Source of the DNA: Evernia prunastri
Lineage: Eukaryota; Ascomycota; Lecanoromycetes; Lecanorales; Parmeliaceae
Length of the DNA stretch: 64,000 nucleotides
NCBI GenBank assembly: GCA_003184365.1
Contig: NKYR01000063.1
Span: 157,682 to 221,681, forward strand
Direction: 5' to 3'
Position 1 is the first letter of the stretch. The number at the start of each line of letters is the position of its first letter. The position numbers and the translations under genes were made by a program. Shown one piece after another: positions 45,838-57,071 of this stretch. The notes beneath the pieces were generated by a model. The model ran no database searches and was not told where the DNA came from. It worked only from the letters and a program-made list of their open reading frames with translations.

Positions 45838-46353
45838 TTGATTTTGTGTATATTAGCTGTTAGATACTCGGGCGATACTTGTTTCATGGAGTGTGATGAT
45901 TGTGAGCATCATCTATTGCAGAATATTCAATCAACGGACCCTTCGAAAGTTTGTATCGACACTGTGTTGCAACGGCATGCTAAAGTCTCTCGAACTTAAC
46001 GTTCTATCTTACCTGCATATCGACATGCTGCGAGGGTATAATACTACCAGTAAATATCAACACTGATAGTGAAGCTAACCCGATGGCCGCGCCTGAAATT
46101 ATACCGTGATACGTCGCCCGGCTCATGAATACATACCTAAAACCTTTGTGTCCTGGAACAGATACCCCCATGACCCTTGTCTTTTCCTGATTGAACCGCC
46201 AAACCCCTATATGCCAGTGGAGCCGCCGTTGTCCAGAAACATATATTTCGATACCAAAGCTACTCCCAACGATACATCCAACCAGGCGGGGAGTAATTCG
46301 GCTACTGATCCTGTCGTTGATTGGGCAACCCGTCAAACAGTCCAGCTGTGCAG
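45838..46353. other. Convergent intergenic stretch
   Basis: About 515 bp between the ends of ATP3 and the next minus-strand gene. A hydrophobic minus-strand reading near 46010-46130 is not supported as a gene. Confidence 0.4.
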
Positions 46354-47226
46354 TTAATGATTCCGCAATCGCACCTGCTCTTCCAAGCACCAAGCAAAAA
46401 CCTCATGCCTAAACCCGATCAATCGGAAGTCCTTCAACCCTTTGATTCCTTTCACCAAGCCCTTGAGCATCTTCATCTCGGCCTTGAGCATTACATCTGC
46501 CACCGGGCCTTCTCTTTTCACACGATTCTGTGCTCTATTGGTGGCCGCTTTTCTGCCTTTTCCCTTGGGAGTTTGACCAAGTGTGATCATTGTTTCTTTG
46601 AAGTTCGCGTCTTGTTCTATCAATGCTCTCCGCTTTCTCTCCGTAGTCTTATCCTTCTCGATGATAATAATCTGGAGCTTTAGCAAGCCCTTCAACTCCC
46701 CTAGCGCACGAGCCACTAAGGGAAACTTAACCCACAGCTGGTCAGCCCAGTCAATCTCAAGCTTGACATTCGTGATCATTTGCCTCTTGCTCCCTGGCAA
46801 AGATAGGAGATGCTCGTCGAAGTCGAAAGATGTGGCTGGCGAAGAGGGCGTGAGCGTATTCTCACCATACAAGATACGGACTCCAATGTTGTGGAAGATT
46901 TTGCAGGCCTGGAGGACGTTGGGCTCGAGATAGGTTCGGTATTCTTGTGATGTGGTGATCAAATCACGATGGAGGATCAGGGGTGCGGGTGAGATTAAGA
47001 GATTGCGAAGGATTTTTTGGATGATGTTGAGCGAAAGTGTGAGGATTATTGAGTTCAAGTCATCTGATGGAACTACGCTCGGTAGAGCGAGGTGAGTATG
47101 CGCGATTCTGGTGCAGCTCTTGAGGAAGGCCTCAAGAAGTTGGCCGTCTTGTTCCTCGTAGGTCACGGTACGTTCTGTTTCTGTTTCAAGGAGGGGAGGC
47201 TGGGCCTGAGGCATGGCAAATACCAT
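46354..47226 (-). CDS. F-box-like fungal protein of unknown function (290 aa)
   Basis: Single open frame starting at ATG 47226; an in-frame ATG follows four codons later. The centre contains 'ACKIFHNIGVRILYGENTLT' and 'SFDFDEHLLSLPGSKRQMIT', resembling the R-x-C-x-x-I-y-x-E-a-x-x-x-L-Y-G-x-N block of the large fungal family of F-box-associated (DUF7730-like) proteins. The C-terminal third is Lys-rich (KGKGRKAATNRAQNRVKREG). No classical F-box is seen; an upstream exon could carry one but none was found. Function unknown. Confidence 0.6.
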   Translation of the reverse strand: MVFAMPQAQPPLLETETERTVTYEEQDGQLLEAFLKSCTRIAHTHLALPSVVPSDDLNSIILTLSLNIIQKILRNLLISPAPLILHRDLITTSQEYRTYLEPNVLQACKIFHNIGVRILYGENTLTPSSPATSFDFDEHLLSLPGSKRQMITNVKLEIDWADQLWVKFPLVARALGELKGLLKLQIIIIEKDKTTERKRRALIEQDANFKETMITLGQTPKGKGRKAATNRAQNRVKREGPVADVMLKAEMKMLKGLVKGIKGLKDFRLIGFRHEVFAWCLEEQVRLRNH

Positions 47227-47546
47227 CAACGGCGCTATGATGATGGCCGGGTTGACGGGTGGTGTGACAATCTCTTCTTACGGCGAAGTGACTTTGTCTT
47301 CAACTAGAGGCTACGGACCTTCTGATGTAAAGCGGCGCCACAAGGGGAGAGAAAGCATTGCAATAGAATGAGGAAGGAGCAGGTGCGTCCACGGCAGAAA
47401 GTTCGCACTTTTCCAATGTACTTTGTGGTGAGCGTAGATTTTCACAATCGTGACAATCATCCAGCCGAGTTCTCCCAATGGAGTATGTTATCAACTGGGG
47501 GGCAAAACACCCAGCATTAGAGCCTCAGCATGCTGTAACAATTTAC
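47227..47546. other. Intergenic stretch
   Basis: About 320 bp between two minus-strand genes; no supported feature. Confidence 0.4.
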
Positions 47547-49163
47547 TTACTTGTCTCCCCTTTTCCTCTTGGCCCCAACGTCATAGTCAAAATGAAGGAC
47601 GTGCAGCTCTTCATTGGTCTCTATGATAAGATAACGCTCATCTCCATTGATCTGTTTCCACTGCCATTGGATTTCTTGCAAATCAATTTCCGTACTCCAG
47701 CTCTGCGAGTCGGAGGAGACCCAAATTTCAGGGAAACCAATAGTACGCTGTACAACGGAGTACTTGATGCCAGCTGACTCGTCACGGACTACTTGATTCC
47801 GGATTCCGCTACCCATGCCCTCGTATCGCCAACATGTTGCTCTCTTCGGTATTGAGGGATTTGGGCTCTTGCAATCCGTCTGCTGCCAGTCATTGGTGAA
47901 TGTCGAAACTTTCCCAAGTCTATCCTCCCACTTCGGTCCAGGACCAAGGATCGGAATACCGACTATCCGTTCCCAGACAGCGTCTCTGGGGTTGCTCCTA
48001 CCTGCTTCATAGCCGTGGCCGACGTGTGACCCCCTTTCCTGATGACACCCTTCTTCAAGAAAGTACACACAAGCGCCTTCGTCTAGAGCAACTTTTCTCA
48101 GGAAAGGCGTGTCTCTTTGTCGAATTGTTAGGAAATCAAGGTCGAGGTACGAGAGCTTCTTTACAAGGCGTGGCCCAGTAGAGGCCTGGCTGACATCAGA
48201 GGGATCGTCAGACGGATGGTAAATTGAAGGATGCGAAATATCCCAGATAAGCAAGGACTCGATTGGTTCATTTTCCCCCCAAGCCGAGCGGTTCACTTGC
48301 CAGATGTAGACGGCATAGTGTGTCGTCGAGTGGTCAGAAAGCCAACAGTCTTGCGCAGACAACGGGAATCCTAGATAATGCAGTTTCCATTCGCTGCGTA
48401 ACGTTATTCTCCATTGAGAGCGCCAAGGGAAGGTGTCTCTGGCTGGCTGAACGTCAAAGGCAGTGACATAATGGCGGTGGACCTCTTCAAGCTCGTTGAG
48501 CTTGTGATAGGCTTTCTGCTCTGCCCATTCAAAGGCCAGTAGACTGTGCTTCAGTCGTATCCTTCTAACAATACGATCTTTTATGTCAAAAGGCACTATT
48601 GAAATCGTGTCAGACTCAATATCGAGTAACACGTAGGCCTTCGTCTCGACCATATCAGGATAAACAAGCAGGCCACGATCGTAGGTCCATTTCGTTTCTA
48701 GTAGATCCGTTGGCACCTGCTTCTCTACCGATCTGCGATATCTGCTCCATGGAAAAATTGGAACATGACAGTCTCGAATATCTGCTTGGTTGGCCAAGTG
48801 GTTCGTCAGTCCACTACGCAGATCCAGCTTCGTGACAGAACGAGGCCTCCCAGATTTTAAGGCTCGTCTCCTTGCAAGCACTCTGTCAAAAGTCCTTCTC
48901 CATATATCTCGGAATTGACCAAAGCCATTCCACGATGGATTGTCAATCTCATGTTTACTTTCCAAATCTAGTAGAGCATGCACGTCGTTAGCTTCGCGGT
49001 ACTCTCTGACGAGAACATCCCGAAGAAATGATTCATCCGTGAATTCTCTAAGCCATGACTTGGACACGAGACGACAACGAACAATGTCAATAGGATCGAG
49101 ATGGCGTGTGATTATTAGAAACAGGTCAGTTGGCAGATCCGGTAGACTACGCACTGATTCCAT
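47547..49163 (-). CDS. F-box protein
   Basis: Single exon, 538 residues. The F-box is at residues about 6-50: 'LPDLPTDLFLIITRHLDPID' followed by IVRCRLVSKSWLREF. Such proteins present substrates to SCF ubiquitin ligases through Skp1. The remainder has beta-rich, Trp-containing segments ('TKWTYDRGLLVYPDMVETKA', 'YLIIETNEELHVLHFDYD') and may fold as a propeller-like or repeat domain, but no named repeat is clear. The stop codon is embedded in a strong donor (AA|GTAAGT); splicing there to the next CAG would change only the final residue or two. Confidence 0.82.
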   Translation of the reverse strand: MESVRSLPDLPTDLFLIITRHLDPIDIVRCRLVSKSWLREFTDESFLRDVLVREYREANDVHALLDLESKHEIDNPSWNGFGQFRDIWRRTFDRVLARRRALKSGRPRSVTKLDLRSGLTNHLANQADIRDCHVPIFPWSRYRRSVEKQVPTDLLETKWTYDRGLLVYPDMVETKAYVLLDIESDTISIVPFDIKDRIVRRIRLKHSLLAFEWAEQKAYHKLNELEEVHRHYVTAFDVQPARDTFPWRSQWRITLRSEWKLHYLGFPLSAQDCWLSDHSTTHYAVYIWQVNRSAWGENEPIESLLIWDISHPSIYHPSDDPSDVSQASTGPRLVKKLSYLDLDFLTIRQRDTPFLRKVALDEGACVYFLEEGCHQERGSHVGHGYEAGRSNPRDAVWERIVGIPILGPGPKWEDRLGKVSTFTNDWQQTDCKSPNPSIPKRATCWRYEGMGSGIRNQVVRDESAGIKYSVVQRTIGFPEIWVSSDSQSWSTEIDLQEIQWQWKQINGDERYLIIETNEELHVLHFDYDVGAKRKRGDK

Positions 49164-49635
49164 GTTGTTAAAGTTTCCCTAGACGAGGAGGTTGAGAACG
49201 ACGAGTGCTAAGGAGATTAATTTTTGTCCTATTCCGGGGAGGTTAATACTCGGTCGTACAACGAATGGTGCGTCTACTCCGTAGACAAGCCAGACTGCCC
49301 ATATGAAACCTGGATTCGTCGGCACCAGAAGTCCTCTACCTGCCGAGACTTCCGGGGCACCTGAAGGGTTGCCTGAACTAATGGATTTGCACCTAACCCT
49401 GGGGTTCACTTTGGGGTATCATTGCCCCCGTCAGGCTATGCACTGCTAGAGAATACTTTAAGGAGCTTCCTTGAAGCAACCGAGTGTGTCAGCGCCACAG
49501 GGTTTGTCGCTTGAGTACATACGAGTACAACCCCTCTAAGGTCTCAACAACATTACAACACACGATAATTTGATGATACTCCAGGGCTTTTGAAATCTTT
49601 ATATACAGCTATCTTCGCATATTTACATACTGCCA
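49164..49635. other. Intergenic stretch
   Basis: About 470 bp between the F-box gene promoter and the MMSDH 3' end; no supported feature. Confidence 0.4.
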
Positions 49636-51460
49636 CTAGTTGTGAGTAGGCATCTCGACATTCGCCTTCGCTGCAACGGCGTCCTCGCTCCTCCACAGAC
49701 TAGTCACAGTCTTGGTCTGCGTATAAAAGTTCAATCCTGATTTCCCATAGAACGTATTCGCTCCTCCGCCAGCCACACTCTTCTTATTCCCAGTGAACGA
49801 GAACATGGGCAATGGCACTGGAATAGGAACATTGATCCCGACTTGGCCGGCTTCAATGTCTTTTTGGAAGCGGGCAGCTGAGCTACCGCTGCGGGTGAAG
49901 ATGGCCACGCCATTGCCGTACTCGTTGGCATTGATCATGTCAATTGCATCATCCATGGTGTCAACGTTCAGACAAACGAGGACAGGGCCGAAGATCTCTT
50001 CCGTGTAACATTTCATGTGGGGTTTCACATTGGCTATAACAGTGGGTCCTATCTATGAAAATATTAGCATCTCGTTGCGGAAGCCGCTTGAAAACGAAGC
50101 AAGCCTACCCAATTGCCATTCGGATACTTTTCCGGCTTATAGCCTCTTCCATCTAATAGGATAGTTGCTCCTTCCTCCTCGGCACTCGTGATGATGCTTT
50201 CTATCCGCTCTCTCGCCTGGGGACTGATAAGAGGCCCCAGGTCTGCGCCCTCCTCGAAGCCGCCATTGACATTGAGCTTCTTGGCTCTCTCGGCGATCTC
50301 AGGGAGCCAATCTTTTGTCTCACCAACCATGACAAGCGCGCTCAATGCCATGCATCTTTGGCCAGCAGCACCAAAGGCAGCCCCAGCTATTGCGTTCAAT
50401 GCTTGGTTCTTGTTGGCGTCAGGTAGAACAGCCGCATGATTCTTTGCTCCAAGATTGGCTTGAACCCGCTTGCCTTTGGCAGAGCCGCGGGTAAAGATGT
50501 ATTCGCCCGCTTTATTGCTCCCGACGAAACTAATTGCTTTGATAGCTGGCTCGTCGATTATGAAATCCACAGTCTTGGCAGATCCGTGGACGATGTTGAT
50601 CACGCCGTCTGGGTAACCGGCTTCCCGAGCCAGTTCAGCTAAGATCATTGCTGCTCCAGGGTCGCGCTCTGATGGTTTGAGGATGAGAGTGTTGCCTGTA
50701 ATTGTAGCGATGGGAATTGACCACAATGGTATCATAGCTGGGAAGTCTGCACGCGATTACGGTCAATTGGGGTGCCAACGGCACAAAATTGCTATATATA
50801 CTCACTGAAAGGACATATAGAAGCCACCACCCCAATTGGCTCTCTGTAATTCCTTGTCTCCATATCCTTTGCTACTTCAAGCACCTCCCCTGTCAATTGT
50901 GTTGTGATGCCGCATGCCGTCTCGGCAACCTGCAAGCCCCTAAGAACATCACCCTTTGCATCTGCAAACGTTTTTCCTTGTTCCAACGTGATACTCGCCG
51001 CTAGCCGATCCCAGTGCTGCCGTATAAGTGCCACAAACTTGAACATGGTCTGCTGCTTGTAAAGCAAGCTCGTAGCCTTCCATGATGGAAACGCTTTCTT
51101 CGCACTTTCGACGGCCGCGTTGAGTTCTTCGTCCGTGCTCTGAGGAACTCGGGTAACGAGATTGTTGGTGGCTGGGTCGTAGAGGTCGATCCAAGATCCA
51201 GTTTTCGAGTCGACGAATTTGTTGTCTAGGAAATATGGCGTGTTGCCGGGGGATTTTATTTGCTCGTGACTCGTAGGATATTGGTCTGCTGCTCCCGTGG
51301 CAGTGGCTGTGGAGGCTTGGAGGCGATTAATGGAGGCATGTAGCTTTCTACGGGCTGTTACAAATGCAGAAAATGTAGACGGAGGCTTTGCATAGAGCCA
51401 CGTCAATGGCCGAGCCTTCAAAACTGCGGCTGTGCGCATTGATACCCGCTGAGCTGCCAT
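49636..51460 (-). CDS. Methylmalonate-semialdehyde dehydrogenase (acylating), mitochondrial
   Basis: ALDH6-family enzyme converting malonate/methylmalonate semialdehyde to acetyl/propionyl-CoA in valine and pyrimidine breakdown. Exons 50806-51460, 50109-50746, 49636-50052 (569 residues), with phase-consistent joins; the first restores ICPFNFPAMIPLW. Family blocks: 'TPYFLDNKFVDSKTGSWIDL', 'ASITLEQGKTFADAKGDVLR', 'GDVLRGLQVAE', 'ISFVGSNKAGEYIF', and the catalytic Cys in 'GAAGQRCMALS'. The N-terminus (MAAQRVSMRTAAVLKARPL, Arg/Ala/Thr-rich) is a mitochondrial presequence. It is divergent from COQ6 by only 185 bp. Confidence 0.95.
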
Positions 51461-51645
51461 TGTTTATCGTGGTCATGCAGCTATATGTCCCATCGAAGCA
51501 GATTGTATCTAATGTGAATGCTGCTCTGGCGGGGGTACATATGTAACATTTGCGGGGTAGCCCCGTGCTCGGGAAATTCTGCGGCAGCTCCTCCGCTGAA
51601 GCTTGCCTTTTTCCGAGTTTATGATTGAGACCCGAGTTTTATACA
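51461..51645. promoter_or_regulatory. Divergent promoter between MMSDH gene and COQ6
   Basis: 185 bp between head-to-head start codons of two mitochondrial-enzyme genes. A shared promoter is inferred; no specific site is recognised. Confidence 0.5.
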
Positions 51646-53176
51646 ATGACTGCAAGAGGCATATTACAGGCTCTGAGATCCTACATCTGCCCATCATGCT
51701 CTAGGTCATTAAAGCTGCAGTCGAGAACTTACGCGACTGTGGCTTCCCCAGACATCTATGATGTAGTCTGTGTAGGCGGAGGACCTGCAGGTCTGAGTCT
51801 ACTGACAGCATTGCGTATGTCCAACGGTACGACCCTCTCTAGAGCATTGCATTGACTCTATATTAGGATCCTCCAAAGTTACTTCGCATCTCAGGCTCGC
51901 GCTGATTGAGTCTCAAGACCTTCAGCGAGCTCAAAGGTGGAATCTTCCTCCAGATCAATTTTCCAATCGGGCCAGCTCTCTAACACCCTCATCTCTCTCC
52001 TTTCTTTCCCAAATCGGAGCATGGCCGCACGTCGATAATTCTCGGGTCCAAGCATACCGGCATATGCGCGTATGGGACGGCCTTTCCTCAAATTCGTGTA
52101 TATCTTTCGACTCAAAGCCAGACATAGCCTTTATGACCGAGAACCAGAATCTTACTCGCGCTCTTGTCACACGCCTCGACAACCTGTCTGCCATATCTCT
52201 CTTCGACAAGACATCCGTAGCGGACATAGCGCTCGGTCCTCCACCAATATTTCCAGCAGAATCGCCTACACCCATTGATCTTTCCTCCTACCCTCATGTG
52301 ACTCTTTCCTCGAATCATACTATTGCCGCTCGTCTTCTCGTCGGAGCCGACGGCGTTAACAGCCCTGTTCGTACCTTTGCAGGAATCCACACCCGAGGTT
52401 GGGACTATAGCCGTCACGGTGTAGTTGCTACGCTCAAACTTCCGCCGGTAACCGGTCACAGCCATGAAAATCCTCGGGAAGTCACAGCATACCAACGTTT
52501 CCTGCCCTCGGGTCCCATTGCCTTCCTGGCTCTACCCGGCGATTACGCTACGTTGGTATGGACTACGACTCCGTCCCAAGCTATGCGGCTGAAGGAGCTA
52601 AGCAACGAAGACTTCGTAGCAATGGTCAACGCTGCTTTCAGGCTGAACGTAGTGGATTTGGAATACATGTTCACTCTCGACTGTGGTCAAGTCGACGAGT
52701 TCGAATGGCGAGAATCGGTCCTTTCCGGCAATAAGGCAGCTCCCGACCGAGTAACGCCTCAGCGTGTTTCGTCAGTCCAGGAAGGCTCAATTGCATCTTT
52801 CCCCCTGCGCCTGCGCCATGCCTCTACATACACGACCAACCGGGTCGCTCTCATCGGTGACGCGGCTCACACCATCCATCCTCTCGCGGGCCAAGGCCTC
52901 AACATGGGCCTTGCGGATTCACGCTCGTTAGCTTCTGCCGTTGAAGATGCGGTCCTTCATGGAGCAGATATAGGGAACGAAATTGGGTGTCTGGATAAAT
53001 ATAACGGGGAGATGTGGATGAGCAATAACAGGATGCTTGGTGCAGTAGACAAATTGCATTGGCTCTATTCTGCGAAGTCAGGACCTGTGGTGGGACTGCG
53101 AGGATTGGGGTTGAGGACAGTTGACGCGCTGGCCCCTTTAAAAGGATGGTTCATGCGACAAGCCGGAGCGTTATGA
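51646..53176 (+). CDS. COQ6: Ubiquinone biosynthesis monooxygenase Coq6
   Basis: Flavin-dependent hydroxylase adding the C5 hydroxyl to the ubiquinone ring precursor in mitochondria. Exons 51646-51814 and 51867-53176, joined in phase 1 to give 'LTALRSSKVTSHLRLALIES'; 492 residues. FAD-binding GxGxxG-type motif: VCVGGGPAGLSLLTAL; the DG motif LLVGADGVNSPVR; and the second FAD block 'RVALIGDAAHTIHPLAGQGL'. The N-terminus before the fold (ILQALRSYICPSCSRSLKLQ) fits a mitochondrial presequence. Length and motif order match fungal Coq6. Confidence 0.94.
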
Positions 53177-53445
53177 CAGTCTCCCAAAGCAGGCTCAAGT
53201 TGTCAACCCCGGAGACCCGCCTAGAACCTGTTGTTTTAGTGGGTCCAGGTACCAACCGAGCTGCCTCTTTAGGTTAAGAGGCCCGCTGATCCCGGTTGAC
53301 TGGTCGGCTTCGCAGGCTTTCCAAAGTCATGATCCAGATGCACGTGCGCTGTCCACGTTTGAGGTCTACAGGTAAGTAGAGTAGCAGAACATCACCAATG
53401 TTTTAATTCTATATAGTGTCGACTCGACTAGCAGAATGTATCCAG
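53177..53445. other. Intergenic stretch
   Basis: 270 bp between COQ6 and the phosphatase gene. The frame of the downstream gene is open from GTG 53416, but the first ATG is at 53446. Confidence 0.4.
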
Positions 53446-54688
53446 ATGAAGCTGAGTGGACCTCCAATGAGATATATAAAGAGGCTTGCTGTGCCAATGA
53501 TCACACGCGATTACTGTACGGCCTTCCAGAAGTACCTCGTCATCATAATGCTCTCTTCAATGCTGTTCTGGGTTTTTGCAGCAAGCGGGGTTTTCTCAAT
53601 GAGCATAGCGGATAGCTCCAAAGTATCAAACTCTTACATCAACTATACTACAGTCACTGGATACTTCTTGCAAGATGAGCCCTCGACCAATGCTAGCACC
53701 TTCAACTTCATGACCACAAACTTTGGCCTCATCAATCGCACATATCCAGCCGATTCCACCCTCAATTACCACCATAACCTGACTCAATGGCAGCGCTTCA
53801 AACATCAAGTTACTCAGCTCAACCGCGAGGCTCCGCGAGGCACCGAATACAAGCTGCTCTACATGGGCAGGCACGGTGACGGCTACCATAATGATGCGCA
53901 GGCTTACTACGGCACGCCCGCATGGAACTGCTACTACTCCGAACTGGACGGAAACAGCACCGTCACTTGGTCCGACGCTCACCTGTCCCCACTGGGAGTC
54001 ACCCAGGCCCTTGCAGTCAATGCGTTCTGGGCGTCCGAGATCCAGGACCAGAAGATCTCCACACCCCAGAGCTACTACACCAGTCCTCTGACGAGGTGTC
54101 TCCAGACGGCGAATTACACCTTCAACGGTCTCGATGTGCCGGCCCGACACCCTTTCCTCCCCGAGGTCAAGGAGTATCTCCGCGAAGGCATCAGCGGACA
54201 CACGTGCGATCGCCGCAGCAACGAGACCTACATCCGCAATCTCTTCCCGAGCTACAGGATCGAGCCTGGTTTCACCCAAGACGACGAGCTGTGGGTAGCT
54301 CTCCACGGTGAGACCAGTACCGACCAAGCGGTCCGGTCCAAGAGGGTCCTCGACAGCGTCTTTTCCACAGATGACAGTACCTACATCTCCTTCACGAGTC
54401 ATTCGGGCGAGATTGGCTCGATATTGAGCGGTCAGTGGACATCCCGAGAGCCCTCCCTGTGAACAAATCTAACCGTCACGTTCTGCAGTTCTTGGCCATC
54501 GGATTTTTGGGCTGAACACAGGTGCTGCGATTCCCGTGCTTGTGAAAGCTCAGACCATTGGAGGCGCGGCCGCTACGACGGCACTTCAGCCGCACACTGC
54601 CCTGTGTACGTGCACGTCGCCTCCTGCAGTGACTGCCACCACTTCCGTTTGTGCCTATCCGCCGGCCGAGACTTCGCCGGGGATTTAG
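53446..54688 (+). CDS. Histidine phosphatase (phosphoglycerate mutase-like), membrane-anchored or secreted
   Basis: Exons 53446-54430 and 54489-54688 (phase 1 join giving GSILSVLGHRIFGLNTG); 394 residues. A hydrophobic segment at about residues 28-52 (QKYLVIIMLSSMLFWVFAAS) should act as a signal anchor, with N-glycosylation sites after it (SNSYINYT, TNASTF, LINRTY). The catalytic histidine is in 'YKLLYMGRHGDGYHN'; the second conserved Arg is in 'YYTSPLTRCLQTANYTF' and the second His in 'ISFTSHSGEIGSIL'. This matches the secreted phosphoglycerate-mutase-like family of filamentous fungi. The substrate is unknown. The exact start among several Met codons near the N-terminus is uncertain. Confidence 0.85.
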
Positions 54689-55032
54689 TTGTAGATTCTG
54701 GCTTCTCAAACCGGATACAATTGCCGTCAGAAAATGTAAAAATTGTCATCGTCAGGTTGCATACTTTCTTTACGAATATCGATTGCCTATATATAATTCA
54801 CTACGCTTTCGCACTAACTACACGTTCGTTCCAGGGTGTCTCTATGGAACGCATTGTGGACTATGTTCGTTCTCACTCAATCGACCCCCCTCACTCTCCT
54901 CTCCTCTCCTCTCCTCCCTCCCCTATGCACGGTCATCCCTTTGATCATTGTCGTGTCGATATGTCGTTTCGGTTTTAGGTCCTTCTCTGCCACCCTCTCA
55001 GTCAAACTCAATTGGCTAGGTCCGACTTATCC
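54689..55032. other. Convergent intergenic stretch with a CTCCT-type pyrimidine tract
   Basis: About 345 bp between two 3' ends. A pyrimidine-only run (CTCTCCTCTCCT type) lies at about 54889-54924. Confidence 0.5.
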
Positions 55033-56526
55033 CTACTCGGAATGCCCTAGGGCGGCATTCTCAGAATTCTGCGAGGTCGCTCGCGAAGCCTTGTCTTTCT
55101 CCACAATAGAGCGAACATACATCGAAACCTCCGGAAGTTCGTCATGTGTGACGGTGACAGTTTTAATCGTGGTCACGGTAGATGAAGCAGGCCGGAATTT
55201 GCCAACCTGTTTGACAAAACCATGCTTGAAGTCACGGATATTCTGCTCGTGATGCACGCCAATGAGTGTTAAATGACGCAATCCCCCTGTTGGGCGAAGC
55301 TTTTCCAGGAATGGCTTGACCTGCGAACAGCAAGAATCATTAGCTCAGACATGAAGCGATCCTTTATACCTCTATAATTGCACCCAGCTTCAAACTCAAA
55401 CCGTCAATTCTCATACGCTCTAGGTAGGATGTTGCTATGTGGTGTTGCTTAACGGTCCAAAACCAACGAGAATGACCAAGCGTACTATTGCAGTCGAAGT
55501 TTCCATCTTCTTGGTGGGAAAGTACCCACCGATTGATGCCAGTTGAGGGGGGAAACCTCATAATCGACGCCGATTATGGTACCCTGGCAGTCCGGTGGGC
55601 ATCAATTGGTGGGGATTTCCCGTTAAGGAGATAGAGTTCTCCGCGGCACCAGTGAAGGAACACGAGCAGTCGAGACAAGTGGCTTCAGGTAATGCGAAGA
55701 AAGTATTACGTACCCTTATCTTTGAAGCATCTCCATTCTTAAGCTCCCAGTCCGTGAAATCCAAAGCTAACCACCTCAAAGCAGGAAAGCTGAGAGACTG
55801 GTCTTGCTCCTTGGATGGATAGAAGAAATCGCACCAGAAAGGCCATATTCTCTTTCGATCATTGTCGCCAAATTCAGAATCTACTTTCAGATGCATCCTC
55901 CAAATCATTGTGAGTCTGCCGCAGGGCGCGTTGCCAACTGCGGATGCGGACGCTCCACAGCCTCGGTAGAGTCCAAACGGGGTCTCACCCAGGCCAGCGT
56001 GCGCGAAAGTCTGGATGTCCCTTGGATTGCGGAATAAGAAGCGGTTTATACCATACAAAATGTGAACGGCCTCCTGGTAAACGGCACGGCAGGTGCGTAA
56101 GAGAGCAGCATCGATAGACTCGAGAAATGTGCACTCATCTGCCATTATTGGAGGGTGACGGTCTAGGAGTCTGTGCGCGTTTTTGATATCACTGTTCTTC
56201 TTAAGTGTTAGGACGCTCCTGTAGACCATGACCCTGAGCTCTAGAGGAAGCTTGCTAAGTGTACCGCATGGCGACGAGGCCGAGTATCTCATACCGGATG
56301 ATGGCGAGGCGACAAGACTTTGGAGCCCATCATTGGCCCCAGGATACGAATTGTCCGACGATGATGGGATAATAGCCTTCACTTGGTTAGGGGCGTCAGG
56401 ATCTGCACTGTTTTTCGAATTCGATTCGACGGCAACGGTGTTCTCAGTAAGATTGGAGGACTGGTGCCCAGCCCGAAAAGTGAAATCGAAGAGTTTCGGG
56501 ATACCAAAGGTAAAGGTGTGAGGCAT
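55033..56526 (-). CDS. F-box-like (DUF7730-type) fungal protein
   Basis: Best model: exons 55714-56526 and 55033-55320, phase 0 join, 366 residues. A basic/Ser-rich leader is followed by 'LSKLPLELRVMVYRSVL', an F-box-like start, then the family block 'DAALLRTCRAVYQEAVHILY', and 'LRWLALDFTDWELKNGDASK' joined to VKPFLEKLRPTGGLRHLTL. The 393-bp intron is long for this genome and contains a further open segment (55364-55561) ending in a usable donor, so an extra internal exon is possible. Start at ATG 56526 (MPHTFTFGIPK). Function unknown. Confidence 0.62.
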
Positions 56527-57071
56527 GATAAAAAAGTGATCGCTTGCAGTCCGAGATGGATTTCGGCCGGCGTGTTGACGACAAGTGGTGGAGTAGAAAT
56601 GTGAATCCACTGTCGTGCTCAACGTGTTGGCATGATTCAGATTGAAGTGATTGAAGACCTGCAGAGCATATGCCGTTTGAAGTGTCAGTCTGGCAGGATA
56701 TCAGATGTTCCTGAGGCTGGAATCAATTGCAAGACAGCGCCTATTTTTAAAAGTACGAGTATAGTACTGTACATACTGTACTTTACGGGTGTCGTATTTT
56801 CGAAACCACGCTAGAGGGCCGATCCGTGGACAGCCGATAAGCGATTATCAGATCGTTATCATACTTTCAGTCAGGTCCGTGTTGGGGAGTCGGTTTACGA
56901 AGTGTTTCGCCGTGCCCCTTCCGCCTCAATTCCGAAGGCTGAGTCCCTCGAGTCCTACCCATTACATTAAGACACCTATCTCTCGAAAGAGCACCCTCTA
57001 CTCACTCTGGCACCCTCTACTCACTCTGCTTCGTACACAAAACCCATACAACGCTTTCAAGCACCTCAACA
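56527..57071. other. Divergent intergenic region
   Basis: About 545 bp between head-to-head start codons of the F-box-like and lipocalin-like genes. No supported feature beyond inferred promoters. Confidence 0.4.

Noticed and set aside
46004..46393. Hydrophobic minus-strand frame resembling a membrane segment
   Set aside because: Isolated, lacks homology signals and runs into the neighbouring gene in another frame.
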